From Mesorhizobium sp. Pch-S (GTDB lineage Bacteria; Pseudomonadota; Alphaproteobacteria; Rhizobiales; Rhizobiaceae), in NCBI RefSeq assembly GCF_004136315.1, contig NZ_CP029562.1:1116001-1180000 (forward strand): a DNA stretch of 64,000 nt, given 5' to 3'. Position numbers and translations under genes: made by a program. This document shows positions 16,979 to 25,307 of the stretch, one piece after another; position 1 is the first letter of the stretch; each line of letters begins with the position of its first letter. Under the pieces are notes generated by a model. That model was not told the DNA's origin. It saw only the letters and a list, made by a program, of their open reading frames with translations, and did no database searches.

Positions 16979-17902
16979 TCAGGGCCGCATGATCTGGTTC
17001 ACGGTGCGCTTCAGCAGGGCTCTGAGCTGTTTTGTCGCTTCTCTTTGGGAGCGTCTCTTAGGGGTCAGGAGGTAGTAGCCATAAGGCGCATCGACCCACT
17101 GGTTAAACGGGCTCACCAGATTGCCGCGTCGAACCTCTTCGCCGACGGTGACATAGTCCATCATGGCAACGCATTGGCTCACCTTGAGCACTTCGACCGT
17201 AAATCTCGAACCTTTCACCGCATGTCCGAGTGAGATCTCGAATTTTCGGGCATACTCTTCGCTGTAGAAGGATTTCGCCCAATAGTACCATGTCGAACGA
17301 CCTTCCGGCGTCGATTCCGGTGAGGGCAACCGGGTGAGTTTCAGATAATCATCCACATTCTCGATAAGACGAGCCGTTTCGGGCGTACATACCGGGGCGA
17401 TCTTGTCCGTGAAAAGCAACTCGGAATCCGCATCCACGTAGTCCCCGCCGCCGTAGCGGATCGCGAAGTCTACCGTGTTGCGATCGAAACTCAGCGGTAC
17501 AGGCGAAAAATCACATTGAATATGAAGCCCCGGGAAGCGGAGCTCGAGTGCGGCCAACTGCTCCGCGAGCCAGGAGATTGCGAGTGTCGGAACGCATGTG
17601 ATGCGCAGTGGCCCGGACACTTCGTGCCGCATCAAACTATCGGTGGCATTGATAAGGATGTCGAAGCCTGGCCGAATTGCATCAGAATACATGCGCCCCT
17701 GCGGCGTCAGTGTAATCGAGTTCGTTGTTCGAGCGATGAGCTTGGTGCCCAGGAACTCTTCAAGCGTCTGAAGGTGATGGGTTACCGATGGAGGCGATAT
17801 CCCCAGTTCGAGCGCGGCCTTCGACATGCTTTCCTGCCGAGCGATCGCATCGAACGCACGGATTGCGTTCAGGGGTGGCAATTTTGACCGCGTCCCTTTC
17901 AT
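16979..17902 (-). CDS. LysR-family transcriptional regulator (GcvA-like)
   Basis: A 307-residue LysR protein. The N-terminal winged HTH reads LNAIRAFDAIARQESMSKAA then ELGISPPSVTHHLQTLEEFL (residues 11-52), and a periplasmic-binding-like effector domain follows (about 95-300). The spacing and the phrase PPLNAIRAFDAIAR are typical of GcvA-type members, many of which respond to amino acids. It converges on the SbnA-like gene (79-base gap), so it does not share a promoter with the biosynthetic genes but lies inside the same island. It is the obvious candidate activator. Confidence 0.85.
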   Translation of the reverse strand: MKGTRSKLPPLNAIRAFDAIARQESMSKAALELGISPPSVTHHLQTLEEFLGTKLIARTTNSITLTPQGRMYSDAIRPGFDILINATDSLMRHEVSGPLRITCVPTLAISWLAEQLAALELRFPGLHIQCDFSPVPLSFDRNTVDFAIRYGGGDYVDADSELLFTDKIAPVCTPETARLIENVDDYLKLTRLPSPESTPEGRSTWYYWAKSFYSEEYARKFEISLGHAVKGSRFTVEVLKVSQCVAMMDYVTVGEEVRRGNLVSPFNQWVDAPYGYYLLTPKRRSQREATKQLRALLKRTVNQIMRP

Positions 17903-18010
17903 CCGTACACTCCCAACGCTACTCCCTGACTAGAGAGGTGGCTCGCTTTGAACCGTACCGTCTGAGGTATTGCGGCGGACACTTGTGTAATTACGACATT
18001 GCCATGTTTC

Positions 18011-18097
18011 TCAGGCCGCACGGCGGGCCTCGCGCCAGATCCAAACAAGCGGTGGCAGCAGGATGAGACCCAACGTCTCCATGACCTGCGCGAGCAC
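18011..18097 (-). CDS. Candidate tiny membrane peptide downstream of the XRE regulator
   Basis: A 28-residue frame (GTG 18097, or ATG 18082 for 23 residues) reads MLAQVMETLGLILLPPLVWI and then a basic tail ending WREARRAA. That is a single hydrophobic helix followed by Arg-rich residues. AGGAG lies eight bases upstream, overlapping the end of the regulator gene, so it would be translated from the same transcript. It could be chance; only the ribosome site, helix and basic tail support it. Confidence 0.35.
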   Translation of the reverse strand: MLAQVMETLGLILLPPLVWIWREARRAA

Positions 18098-18108
18098 ACG
18101 GTGCTCTC

Positions 18109-19563
18109 CTACTGAAAATCGAAAGCGCTTAGGCCAGTGACCATCTCATCGAGACCCAGCGGGCGTGTGACCGGTGGCTCGGCGCGCGACAGGCAGCCGG
18201 AGCGCTCGCACAGGCGGCAGGCGGGACCGACTGGCGTTGCCTTGACCGCGCCGCTCTTGCCGCCAAGCGCCAGCGCGGGAAGCGCAGCGCCGTAGACGAT
18301 CTCGTCGCGGAAGGCGATGTCGCAGCCAAGCAGGATAGCGGTGCGGCGCGGCCGTTCCGAAAAAGCGCCCTGTGGTCCCTCCAGCGTGCGCGCGACAGTG
18401 AGGAACTCTGCGCCGTCCGGCATCTCGACCGCCTCGACGAAGATCTGGCCTGGCTGGGTGAAGGCGGCATGCACCGGCAGTTTCGGGCAGCCGCCGCCGA
18501 AACGGCTGTGCGGAAAACCCTGCGCGCCGCCGCGGCGGAAGCGGTTGCCGGCATTGTCGACCTCAAGCATGAAGAACGGCACGCCGGAAGCGCCGGCGCG
18601 CTGCAGCATGGTCAGCCGGTTGGCGGCCTGCTCGAAGGAGACGCTGAAGCGCGACCGCAGCACATCGACGTCGTAGCGGGCACGCTGGGCGGCGGAGAGA
18701 AAGGCCTGGTACGGCATCATCAGCGCATGCGCTGCATAGCGGCCGAGCTCGAAACGGGCGAGCCGCCTCGCCTCGTCGGACGACAGTTTGAGTGCCGCGA
18801 TCTCAGCCGCCACCGCCACCTGCATGCGGATCAGGCTCGCTTCCATCGCCACCTCGCGCAGCTGGTCGAAAGGCGACAGGCGCTCAGACAGGAACAGGCG
18901 CTGCGAATGACGATCATAGCGGCGCCGCCAGTTGGGCATCGTCGCGACAGGCAACACCTTGACGACGATGCCGTGTTCGCGCCGCAGCCATTCCTTCAGG
19001 GCGCCGAACAGGTCGTCGCCGGGGTTGAGCCCCGAATTGAGCAAAGTCGTGAACGCCTCGGCTTCTTCCTCGAGCGCCGGGAAATGATTGGGCCGGCGCT
19101 CGAAAACCTCATGCACCTCGTCGATCGGCAGGCGTGCACCGGAAAGCGCCGTGGTGTGGCCTTCGCGGGCAAGCAGTTCGGTAAGGTCCGACAGCCGCTC
19201 GGCCTGTTCGCGATAGGCGCGGAACAGCTTGATGACGGCCGCCGCTGCATTGGGGGCAGCCTCGGCGATCTCGACCAGCTCCTGGTCGCCCGGCAGTTCG
19301 CCGGCCAGCAGCGGATCGGTGAAGACCTCGCGCAAGGCCGAGATCGACCCGCGCGCCTCCCCCTGCAGTTCGTCCGGCTCGACCTTGTAGACGGAAGCAA
19401 GCTTGAGAATGAGCTGGACCGTCAGCGGGCGCTGGTTGCGCTCGATCAGGTTGAGATAGGAAGGCGAGATGCCCAGCCCCTCGGCCATCGCCGTCTGGGT
19501 CAGCCCCTTCTGGTTGCGGATGCGGCGGATGCGCGGACCGGCGAAGATCTTCTGCTCAGCCAT
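18109..19563 (-). CDS. XRE-family short-chain acyl-CoA-type regulator (ScfR/RamB-like)
   Basis: A 484-residue regulator. The Cro/C1-type HTH is at residues 8-65 (RIRRIRNQKGLTQTAMAEGL then SPSYLNLIERNQRPLT). A central IrrE/ImmA-like and DUF2083-type region follows, and the C-terminal Cys cluster GPACRLCERSGCLSRAEPP probably binds metal or a ligand. Proteins of this architecture (RamB, MccR, ScfR, PrpR-like) control acetate, propionate or glyoxylate genes. Here it sits 0.7 kb from aceA on the opposite strand. It starts six bases after the preceding small membrane protein stop, so the two are likely co-transcribed. Confidence 0.83.
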   Translation of the reverse strand: MAEQKIFAGPRIRRIRNQKGLTQTAMAEGLGISPSYLNLIERNQRPLTVQLILKLASVYKVEPDELQGEARGSISALREVFTDPLLAGELPGDQELVEIAEAAPNAAAAVIKLFRAYREQAERLSDLTELLAREGHTTALSGARLPIDEVHEVFERRPNHFPALEEEAEAFTTLLNSGLNPGDDLFGALKEWLRREHGIVVKVLPVATMPNWRRRYDRHSQRLFLSERLSPFDQLREVAMEASLIRMQVAVAAEIAALKLSSDEARRLARFELGRYAAHALMMPYQAFLSAAQRARYDVDVLRSRFSVSFEQAANRLTMLQRAGASGVPFFMLEVDNAGNRFRRGGAQGFPHSRFGGGCPKLPVHAAFTQPGQIFVEAVEMPDGAEFLTVARTLEGPQGAFSERPRRTAILLGCDIAFRDEIVYGAALPALALGGKSGAVKATPVGPACRLCERSGCLSRAEPPVTRPLGLDEMVTGLSAFDFQ

Positions 19564-19568
19564 GGCGC

Positions 19569-20021
19569 TTAGTCGGTCGTCGCGGGGGAGTTCAGAGCTG
19601 ACGGGGAGCCGAGGCTATGTACTGGAGTTCCTTCATTGCGCCCCTGAGCAGTCACCACGGTCATCGCGGTGAGGCCGATCAAGCTCAACATGAGAACGAA
19701 TTTCGACGCCATCGCCCTGCGAACAAAAAGAGCAGAACCGATAGCTGCGGCAATCAACACACACCATCCCATTTCCGAAACACTGTCCCAGCGCTGCGGA
19801 AACCGGACCGTCTGGATCAACCGCATGCCGGCGAACATACACACGATGGAAAACGACGCAGCCATCATGCGGGAACCGTTACCCTCCAGGGTCAATCCCA
19901 TGATGCGATTTTGCTCCTCCGACCGTGGCTGGCGAAAAATCGTATCGAAAAGACTGGGCAAAAAGACTGCCCCTATCGCGCCCAGGCTAGCGCCGGCGAG
20001 GAAGTTCCAGAAATTCGGCAT
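19569..20021 (-). CDS. Small membrane protein of unknown function
   Basis: A 150-residue protein starting [20 protein letters not shown], with an AGGAGGG ribosome site just before ATG 20021 (a GTG six bases earlier is also in frame). Three to four hydrophobic segments are visible: about 8-25, [30 protein letters not shown] and [17 protein letters not shown] do not recognise a family. It is the first gene of a probable operon with the XRE regulator and diverges from aceA. Confidence 0.55.
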   Translation of the reverse strand: MPNFWNFLAGASLGAIGAVFLPSLFDTIFRQPRSEEQNRIMGLTLEGNGSRMMAASFSIVCMFAGMRLIQTVRFPQRWDSVSEMGWCVLIAAAIGSALFVRRAMASKFVLMLSLIGLTAMTVVTAQGRNEGTPVHSLGSPSALNSPATTD

Positions 20022-20075
20022 CGCCACCCTCCTGTAAATATTTTTTCAACCCAACCAGCGGATCGATATTTACAC

Positions 20076-20088
20076 AATTTACAAATTT
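20076..20088. promoter_or_regulatory. Candidate ScfR/RamB-type operator upstream of aceA
   Basis: AATTTACAAATTT is an almost perfect palindrome around AC, in an AT-rich stretch between the divergent small-membrane-protein/regulator genes and aceA. A partial copy, AATTTGTGAA, lies at 20239-20248 directly ahead of aceA, next to the palindrome GTTTCACGAAAC (20225-20236). RamB-type regulators are known to bind TTTGCAAA-like sites, so these are plausible targets, but nothing here proves binding. Confidence 0.45.
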
Positions 20089-20260
20089 ACAGCGTGACTC
20101 TGTCAAACACAACACAGATTTTCCCTTATCTTTCAGCCGAAATCGTGAATTCACTAGGTCGATTTCGCACCGCAATGTAAATCAAGTCACAGGGAGATCG
20201 CCGTCAACTGACGAAAGCCTGGCGGTTTCACGAAACGCAATTTGTGAAGCGGAGCAGACA

Positions 20261-21550
<1,290 letters not shown>

Positions 21551-21569
21551 AAGCCGGATCGCAGATTAT

Positions 21570-21591
21570 CCCCGGCGCCGAGGCGCCGGGG
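21570..21591. repeat. Perfect 10-bp hairpin between aceA and the next small gene
   Basis: CCCCGGCGCC and its complement are separated only by GA, with no T-run after it. It is more likely an RNA-stability or processing structure than a terminator, and could set the ratio of aceA to the 80-residue protein downstream. Confidence 0.6.
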
Positions 21592-21644
21592 CGGCAACAG
21601 AGGAATCGCCTCGCAAGGCGAAGGAACATTCGAGGAGAACAACG

Positions 21645-21887
21645 ATGGCACCGCGTACCCGTGTCAAGGAAAGAGCCGAGGAACAGGCCACCACCATGAG
21701 CGCCGACCAGCAGGCAGTGATCCGCATCGTCGCCAACGATCTGCACCGCCTCAACCAGTCGGTGATGAAGGCCGTCGAAGCAGGCGTTTCGGTCGAACTG
21801 GTCCGTTCGGCCCGCCATCATGGCGGCGACGGCAACTGGGGTGATCTTTTGATCCCGGTCATCGTGACCCAGCAAAGTCACGGCTGA
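21645..21887 (+). CDS. Small conserved helical protein downstream of aceA
   Basis: An 80-residue soluble protein beginning MAPRTRVKERAEEQATTMSA, predicted mainly helical up to about residue 58. It ends GGDGNWGDLLIPVIVTQQ. CGAGGAG lies eight bases before ATG 21645, and a strong terminator follows the stop, so it is a real gene co-transcribed with or directly after aceA. I do not recognise a named family. The position suggests a role connected with glyoxylate-shunt growth, but this is only context. Confidence 0.65.
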   Translation: MAPRTRVKERAEEQATTMSADQQAVIRIVANDLHRLNQSVMKAVEAGVSVELVRSARHHGGDGNWGDLLIPVIVTQQSHG

Positions 21888-21916
21888 CAAAAGTCAAGAC
21901 TTACCCACAAAAAAGC

Positions 21917-21958
21917 AAAAAACCGCCGCGCGGATCACCGCGTGGCGGTTTTTGTTTT
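21917..21958 (+). terminator. Rho-independent terminator of the aceA region
   Basis: AACCGCC and GGCGGTT arms with inner GCGCGG/CCGCG pairing around ATCA, followed by TTTTTGTTTT. It is 30 bases after the small-protein stop. Confidence 0.9.
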
Positions 21959-22147
21959 ACCCATGCTTTCATCAGGCGACGGCCTGCTACTTTAGTTGCA
22001 TAGTTACCACTAATATTATTGTGATGTGCAAACAGGCCGGCTAGTACAGCCGTACGCTTGACATGGACGTGAGGCTCAACCCATTCTCAGGCCAAGGTAC
22101 AACCTAGCATTGAATTTGGACACGCAAGGCGCGTCCACTCTCCGGCA

Positions 22148-22600
22148 ATGAACGAGAACGATATGACGGTTGTTGACGAATCCACCCCGGCCAGGGGCGG
22201 CCCGAGGCTGGATTTCAGCAAGGTGCTGGTCGTCAGCCGATCGCCGATCAACCGCATCGTCGTTTCCAGGATCATCGAGCAGAGCGGACTGAAGGCGATC
22301 GCGGAATCACCCGAAACGGCGCCATCGGCATTGACGGATGTCATTCCCGGGGCCGTGGTGCTGGACGGCGGACCGGAAAACAGCGATTGCGACGCGGTGT
22401 TCTCAGGTGTCGTGGCGCTCCGCGGAATGGCGGGCCGATCGGCGCCATGCGTTGTCTTCCTTTCCAACCGCACCGGCACGGTGGAGAGCCTCGGGCTGCC
22501 GCGCACGGTGGATTTCGTGGTGGCCAAGCCGATCACGCCCGACCGGCTGCAGCAGATCATCGAGACGCTGAAGAGCAGCGCCAGGCATTCCCCGCGATAA
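22148..22600 (+). CDS. Degenerate CheY-like receiver-domain protein
   Basis: A 150-residue protein that is almost entirely one receiver fold: KVLVVSRSPINRIVVSRIIE (beta1-alpha1), GAVVLDGGPEN with the phospho-acceptor-position Asp, CVVFLSN (Ser at the Thr switch position) and VVAKPITPD with the conserved Lys-Pro. The acidic pair after beta1 (normally DD) is replaced by SRS. Metal-dependent phosphorylation is therefore doubtful, and it may be a pseudo-receiver acting by protein contact. It has no output domain. ATG 22148 or 22163 could start it. It is monocistronic and followed by a repeat. Confidence 0.7.
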   Translation: MNENDMTVVDESTPARGGPRLDFSKVLVVSRSPINRIVVSRIIEQSGLKAIAESPETAPSALTDVIPGAVVLDGGPENSDCDAVFSGVVALRGMAGRSAPCVVFLSNRTGTVESLGLPRTVDFVVAKPITPDRLQQIIETLKSSARHSPR

Positions 22601-22690
22601 AGCAGTTCCAGGAAAGCTGCCCTGCGGTTTCCGTCCGGAATTGCGTAACAGATGTTAGAGCGTTTCCGCGCTTCCGCGTCTCCTTGAAAA
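22600..22690 (-). repeat. Intergenic bipartite repeat, copy 3 (reverse orientation)
   Basis: Read on the minus strand it runs GGAAACGCTCTAAC, then TTACGCAATTCCGGACGGAA, then TTTCCTGGAACTGC, the same order as copy 1. The outer half of the inverted repeat is decayed. Confidence 0.7.
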
Positions 22691-22710
22691 AGGGAGCACT
22701 CCCGGCGCCG

Positions 22711-23412
22711 CTATTTGCCGATCTCGGCAAGCAGTCCCGGCAGTTCGCCGAGATGGCCGATTTCGCGGAAGCGCGGCGCGGCCTTCGGCGCTTCGACATG
22801 CTCGATCACCCAGGTCAGCTCATGTGGCACGAAAACGCCCCAGCTGCCGGCCTCGATTGCCGGAACGACATCGGATTTCAGCGAATTGCCGACCATCATC
22901 GCATGCTCGGCACCATCGCCGTGACGGGCAAAGATGCGCTCATAGGTCGGGCGCGACTTGTCGGATACGATCTCGACAGCCTGGAAGAAATCGCCAAGAC
23001 CGGACTGGGCGAGCTTGCGCTCCTGGTCGAACAGGTCGCCCTTGGTGATCAGCACCAGCCGGTAGCGTCCGGCCAGCAGCTCCAGCGTGTCATGCACATG
23101 CGGCAGCGTCTCGATCGGGTGGCTCAGCATCTCGCGTCCGGCCGCCAGGATCTTGCCGATGACTTCGCTCGGCACCTTGCCGCCAGTGACATCGATCGCC
23201 GTCTCGATCATCGACAGCGTGAAGCCCTTGATGCCGAAACCATAGGCGCCGAGGTTGCGCCTTTCGGCTTCCAGCAGCCGCTCCAGCAGATGCTCCGTGT
23301 CGACGTGATCGGAAAGCAGTTCGGCGAAATGACGCTCCGTCAGCCGGAAGAACTGCTCGTTCTGCCACAGCGTGTCGTCGGCATCGAAACCAATGGTGGT
23401 GAGGCTGGTCAT
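22711..23412 (-). CDS. HAD-superfamily phosphatase
   Basis: A 233-residue HAD hydrolase. Motif I is FDADDTLWQNEQFF (nucleophile Asp 9 and acid Asp 11), with a helical cap at about 20-95. Motif II is LITKGD (Thr), followed by a Lys in the DKSRPTYERIF block, and motif III/IV is MVGNSLKSDVVPA. It resembles YjjG/phosphoglycolate-type members. The substrate is probably a small phosphorylated metabolite; no neighbour identifies it. The gene lies alone between two intergenic repeats. Confidence 0.85.
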   Translation of the reverse strand: MTSLTTIGFDADDTLWQNEQFFRLTERHFAELLSDHVDTEHLLERLLEAERRNLGAYGFGIKGFTLSMIETAIDVTGGKVPSEVIGKILAAGREMLSHPIETLPHVHDTLELLAGRYRLVLITKGDLFDQERKLAQSGLGDFFQAVEIVSDKSRPTYERIFARHGDGAEHAMMVGNSLKSDVVPAIEAGSWGVFVPHELTWVIEHVEAPKAAPRFREIGHLGELPGLLAEIGK

Positions 23413-23733
23413 GACGCTGATTTAAAGCATGTCGCGCCATGTGTGCAGTGGTTTTGCGACAGCGCATTTTGCAGTCAAGTGGAATCACCTGGCGCTACAA
23501 AATGCGGCGAAAACAGAAGTTAGAGCGTTTCCGCATCTCCGTGAAAAAACGGAAACGCTCTAGCGGCATGCACCCGATCGAAACCCGGCGCACAAGGGGT
23601 GCATCGGGCTAAAAATGGCTCAAAACCAGCCTTTTGGAACGCATGGGCCAGCAAAAACCGGCATGAGCCCCCCTTTTCTTCCTTCCGGGGGCCCGGCTAT
23701 ACTCGGTAATCTGCAACCACAATCTGGTGATTG
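23413..23733. other. Divergent intergenic region with a repeat
   Basis: 321 bases between the HAD gene and the glutamine-synthetase-like gene. It contains repeat copy 4 and, to its right, GC-rich sequence with no credible gene. Both promoters must lie here. Confidence 0.6.
23476..23563 (-). repeat. Intergenic bipartite repeat, copy 4
   Basis: It carries the best-kept inverted repeat of the set: AGAGCGTTTCCG at about 23522-23533 and CGGAAACGCTCT at about 23551-23562. The tail on its left side is divergent from the other copies. Confidence 0.75.
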
Positions 23734-25167
23734 ATGCCGTCTGCCAAGAAGGAAGTCCGTCCGTCGAGCCGGGGGACACGAACCCGCGCGCCTGCGTTTC
23801 TGAAAAATCTCAGGGGAGTGAAGAGCTTCAAGGAGGCGAGCGTCTGGCTGGAATCGCGCGGCATCGAGGACATCGAATGCATCACACCCGACCAGGCCGG
23901 CGTCGCCCGCGGCAAGATGATGCCGTCGTCCAAATTCACTTCCAACACCTCGCTGGCGCTGCCTTCCGCACCGTTCATGATGACGATTTCCGGCCAGTAT
24001 CCGGAAGACGGCAACGGCTTCGAATATCCGGAAGACGATGGCGACCTGAAGCTGGTGCCCGACCTTTCGACGCTGACCGCCGTGCCATGGGAAGAAGACC
24101 CGACCGCTGCCGTCATCTGCGACCTCGTCCATCAGGACGGCCGTGCCGTCGAATTCACGCCGCGCAACGTGCTGAAGCGCGTGGTCGCCGCCTATGATCG
24201 CCATGGCCTGAGGCCCGTCGTCGCGCCCGAGATCGAGTTCTACCTGGTGCGCAAGAACCCGGACCCGGACTATCCGCTGACCCCGCCGGTCGGCCGTTCG
24301 GGCCGGCCGATCGCCGGTGGCTCAGGTTACTCCATCGCCGGCGTCAACGAATATGACGAGCTGATCGACGACATCTATCATTTCTCCGAAGCGCAGGGCC
24401 TCGAGATCGACACGCTGATCCATGAGGAAGGCGCGGGTCAGCTCGAGATCAACCTGCGCCATGGCGACCCGATCGAACTGGCCGACCAGGTCTTCCTGTT
24501 CAAGCGGACCTTGCGGGAAGCAGCGCTGAAGCACGATGTCTATGCCACCTTCATGGCCAAGCCGATCCAGGGCCAGCCGGGTTCGGCCATGCATATCCAC
24601 CAGTCGATCGTCGACAAGAAGACCGGCAGGAACATCTTCTCGGCGGAAGACGGCACCGAGACGGAAGCCTTCTTCCATTTCATCGGCGGCATGCAGAAGC
24701 ATGTGCCGAACGCGCTGGTGATGTTCGCGCCCTATGTGAACTCCTATCGCCGCCTCACCCAGGCAGCGTCGGCTCCGGTCAACAATAAATGGGGTTACGA
24801 CAACCGCACCACCGCCTTCCGCGTGCCGCGTTCGGACCCGAACGCGCGGCGCGTGGAAAACCGCATCCCGTCGTCGGACGCCAACCCCTATCTGGCGCTC
24901 GCCGCATCGCTGGCCTGTGGCCTGATCGGCATCAACAACAAGCTGCAGGCCGAGCCGCCGGTGCTGACCACGGCCAACGAGGATGAGATCGACCTGCCGC
25001 GCGGCCTGCTCGAGGCCGTCGACCTGTTCGAGGGTGACGAGGAACTGGCCGCCATGCTCGGCCGCACCTTCGCCGCCACCTATGCAGCGATCAAGCGTGC
25101 GGAATTCGAGACCTTCATGGAAGTGATCAGCCCGTGGGAGCGGGAGTATCTGCTGCTCAATGTGTGA
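23734..25167 (+). CDS. puuA: Glutamine-synthetase-family enzyme, probable gamma-glutamylputrescine synthetase
   Basis: A 477-residue glutamine-synthetase-fold enzyme. An N-terminal beta-grasp domain (about 25-125) contains the D-x-x-G-x-x-R-G-K block (PDQAGVARGKM). The catalytic domain has EIEFYLV and HEEGAGQLEINL metal ligands, GSAMHIHQS with the active-site His, NKWGYDNRTTAFRVP in the ATP region, and ENRIPSSDANPYLALAASLA near the end. The pattern and length are those of PuuA-type enzymes rather than GlnA: the Tyr-adenylylation loop is absent. With the oxidase gene next door and potFGHI 17 kb away, a role in putrescine breakdown is likely. ATG 23734 follows a TTG; no strong ribosome site is seen. 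Confidence 0.82.
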   Translation: MPSAKKEVRPSSRGTRTRAPAFLKNLRGVKSFKEASVWLESRGIEDIECITPDQAGVARGKMMPSSKFTSNTSLALPSAPFMMTISGQYPEDGNGFEYPEDDGDLKLVPDLSTLTAVPWEEDPTAAVICDLVHQDGRAVEFTPRNVLKRVVAAYDRHGLRPVVAPEIEFYLVRKNPDPDYPLTPPVGRSGRPIAGGSGYSIAGVNEYDELIDDIYHFSEAQGLEIDTLIHEEGAGQLEINLRHGDPIELADQVFLFKRTLREAALKHDVYATFMAKPIQGQPGSAMHIHQSIVDKKTGRNIFSAEDGTETEAFFHFIGGMQKHVPNALVMFAPYVNSYRRLTQAASAPVNNKWGYDNRTTAFRVPRSDPNARRVENRIPSSDANPYLALAASLACGLIGINNKLQAEPPVLTTANEDEIDLPRGLLEAVDLFEGDEELAAMLGRTFAATYAAIKRAEFETFMEVISPWEREYLLLNV

Positions 25168-25174
25168 GGAGATA

Positions 25175-25288
25175 GGCAGTCGGGAGTAGGCAGTCGGCAG
25201 TCGGGAAGAGCAGCGCAGGTCGTTGCTCGGGCCGACGCTCACTGCGACGATCAAAAACCCGACTGCCGACTGCCTACTCCCGACTGCC
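25175..25288. repeat. Perfect 31-bp inverted repeat between puuA and puuB
   Basis: Left arm 25175-25205 and right arm 25258-25288 are exact reverse complements over 31 bases, separated by 52 bases. Each arm is built from repeated GGCAGTCGG units with one GAGTAG insertion. There is no transposase. The arms flank unrelated sequence, so this is a structural element or small mobile repeat and not an IS. Confidence 0.9.
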
Positions 25289-25307
25289 TCACTTCCTGAA
25301 AGCTCCC

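Noticed and set aside
11133..17902. Siderophore (staphyloferrin-B-like) locus
   Set aside because: The SbnA/SbnH/SbnI-like trio is present, but NIS synthetases, SbnB, a TonB receptor and an iron-box-like site are all missing. A siderophore is not supported.
25175..25288. Insertion sequence with 31-bp terminal inverted repeats
   Set aside because: Only 52 bases lie between the arms, there is no transposase, and no target-site duplication is evident.
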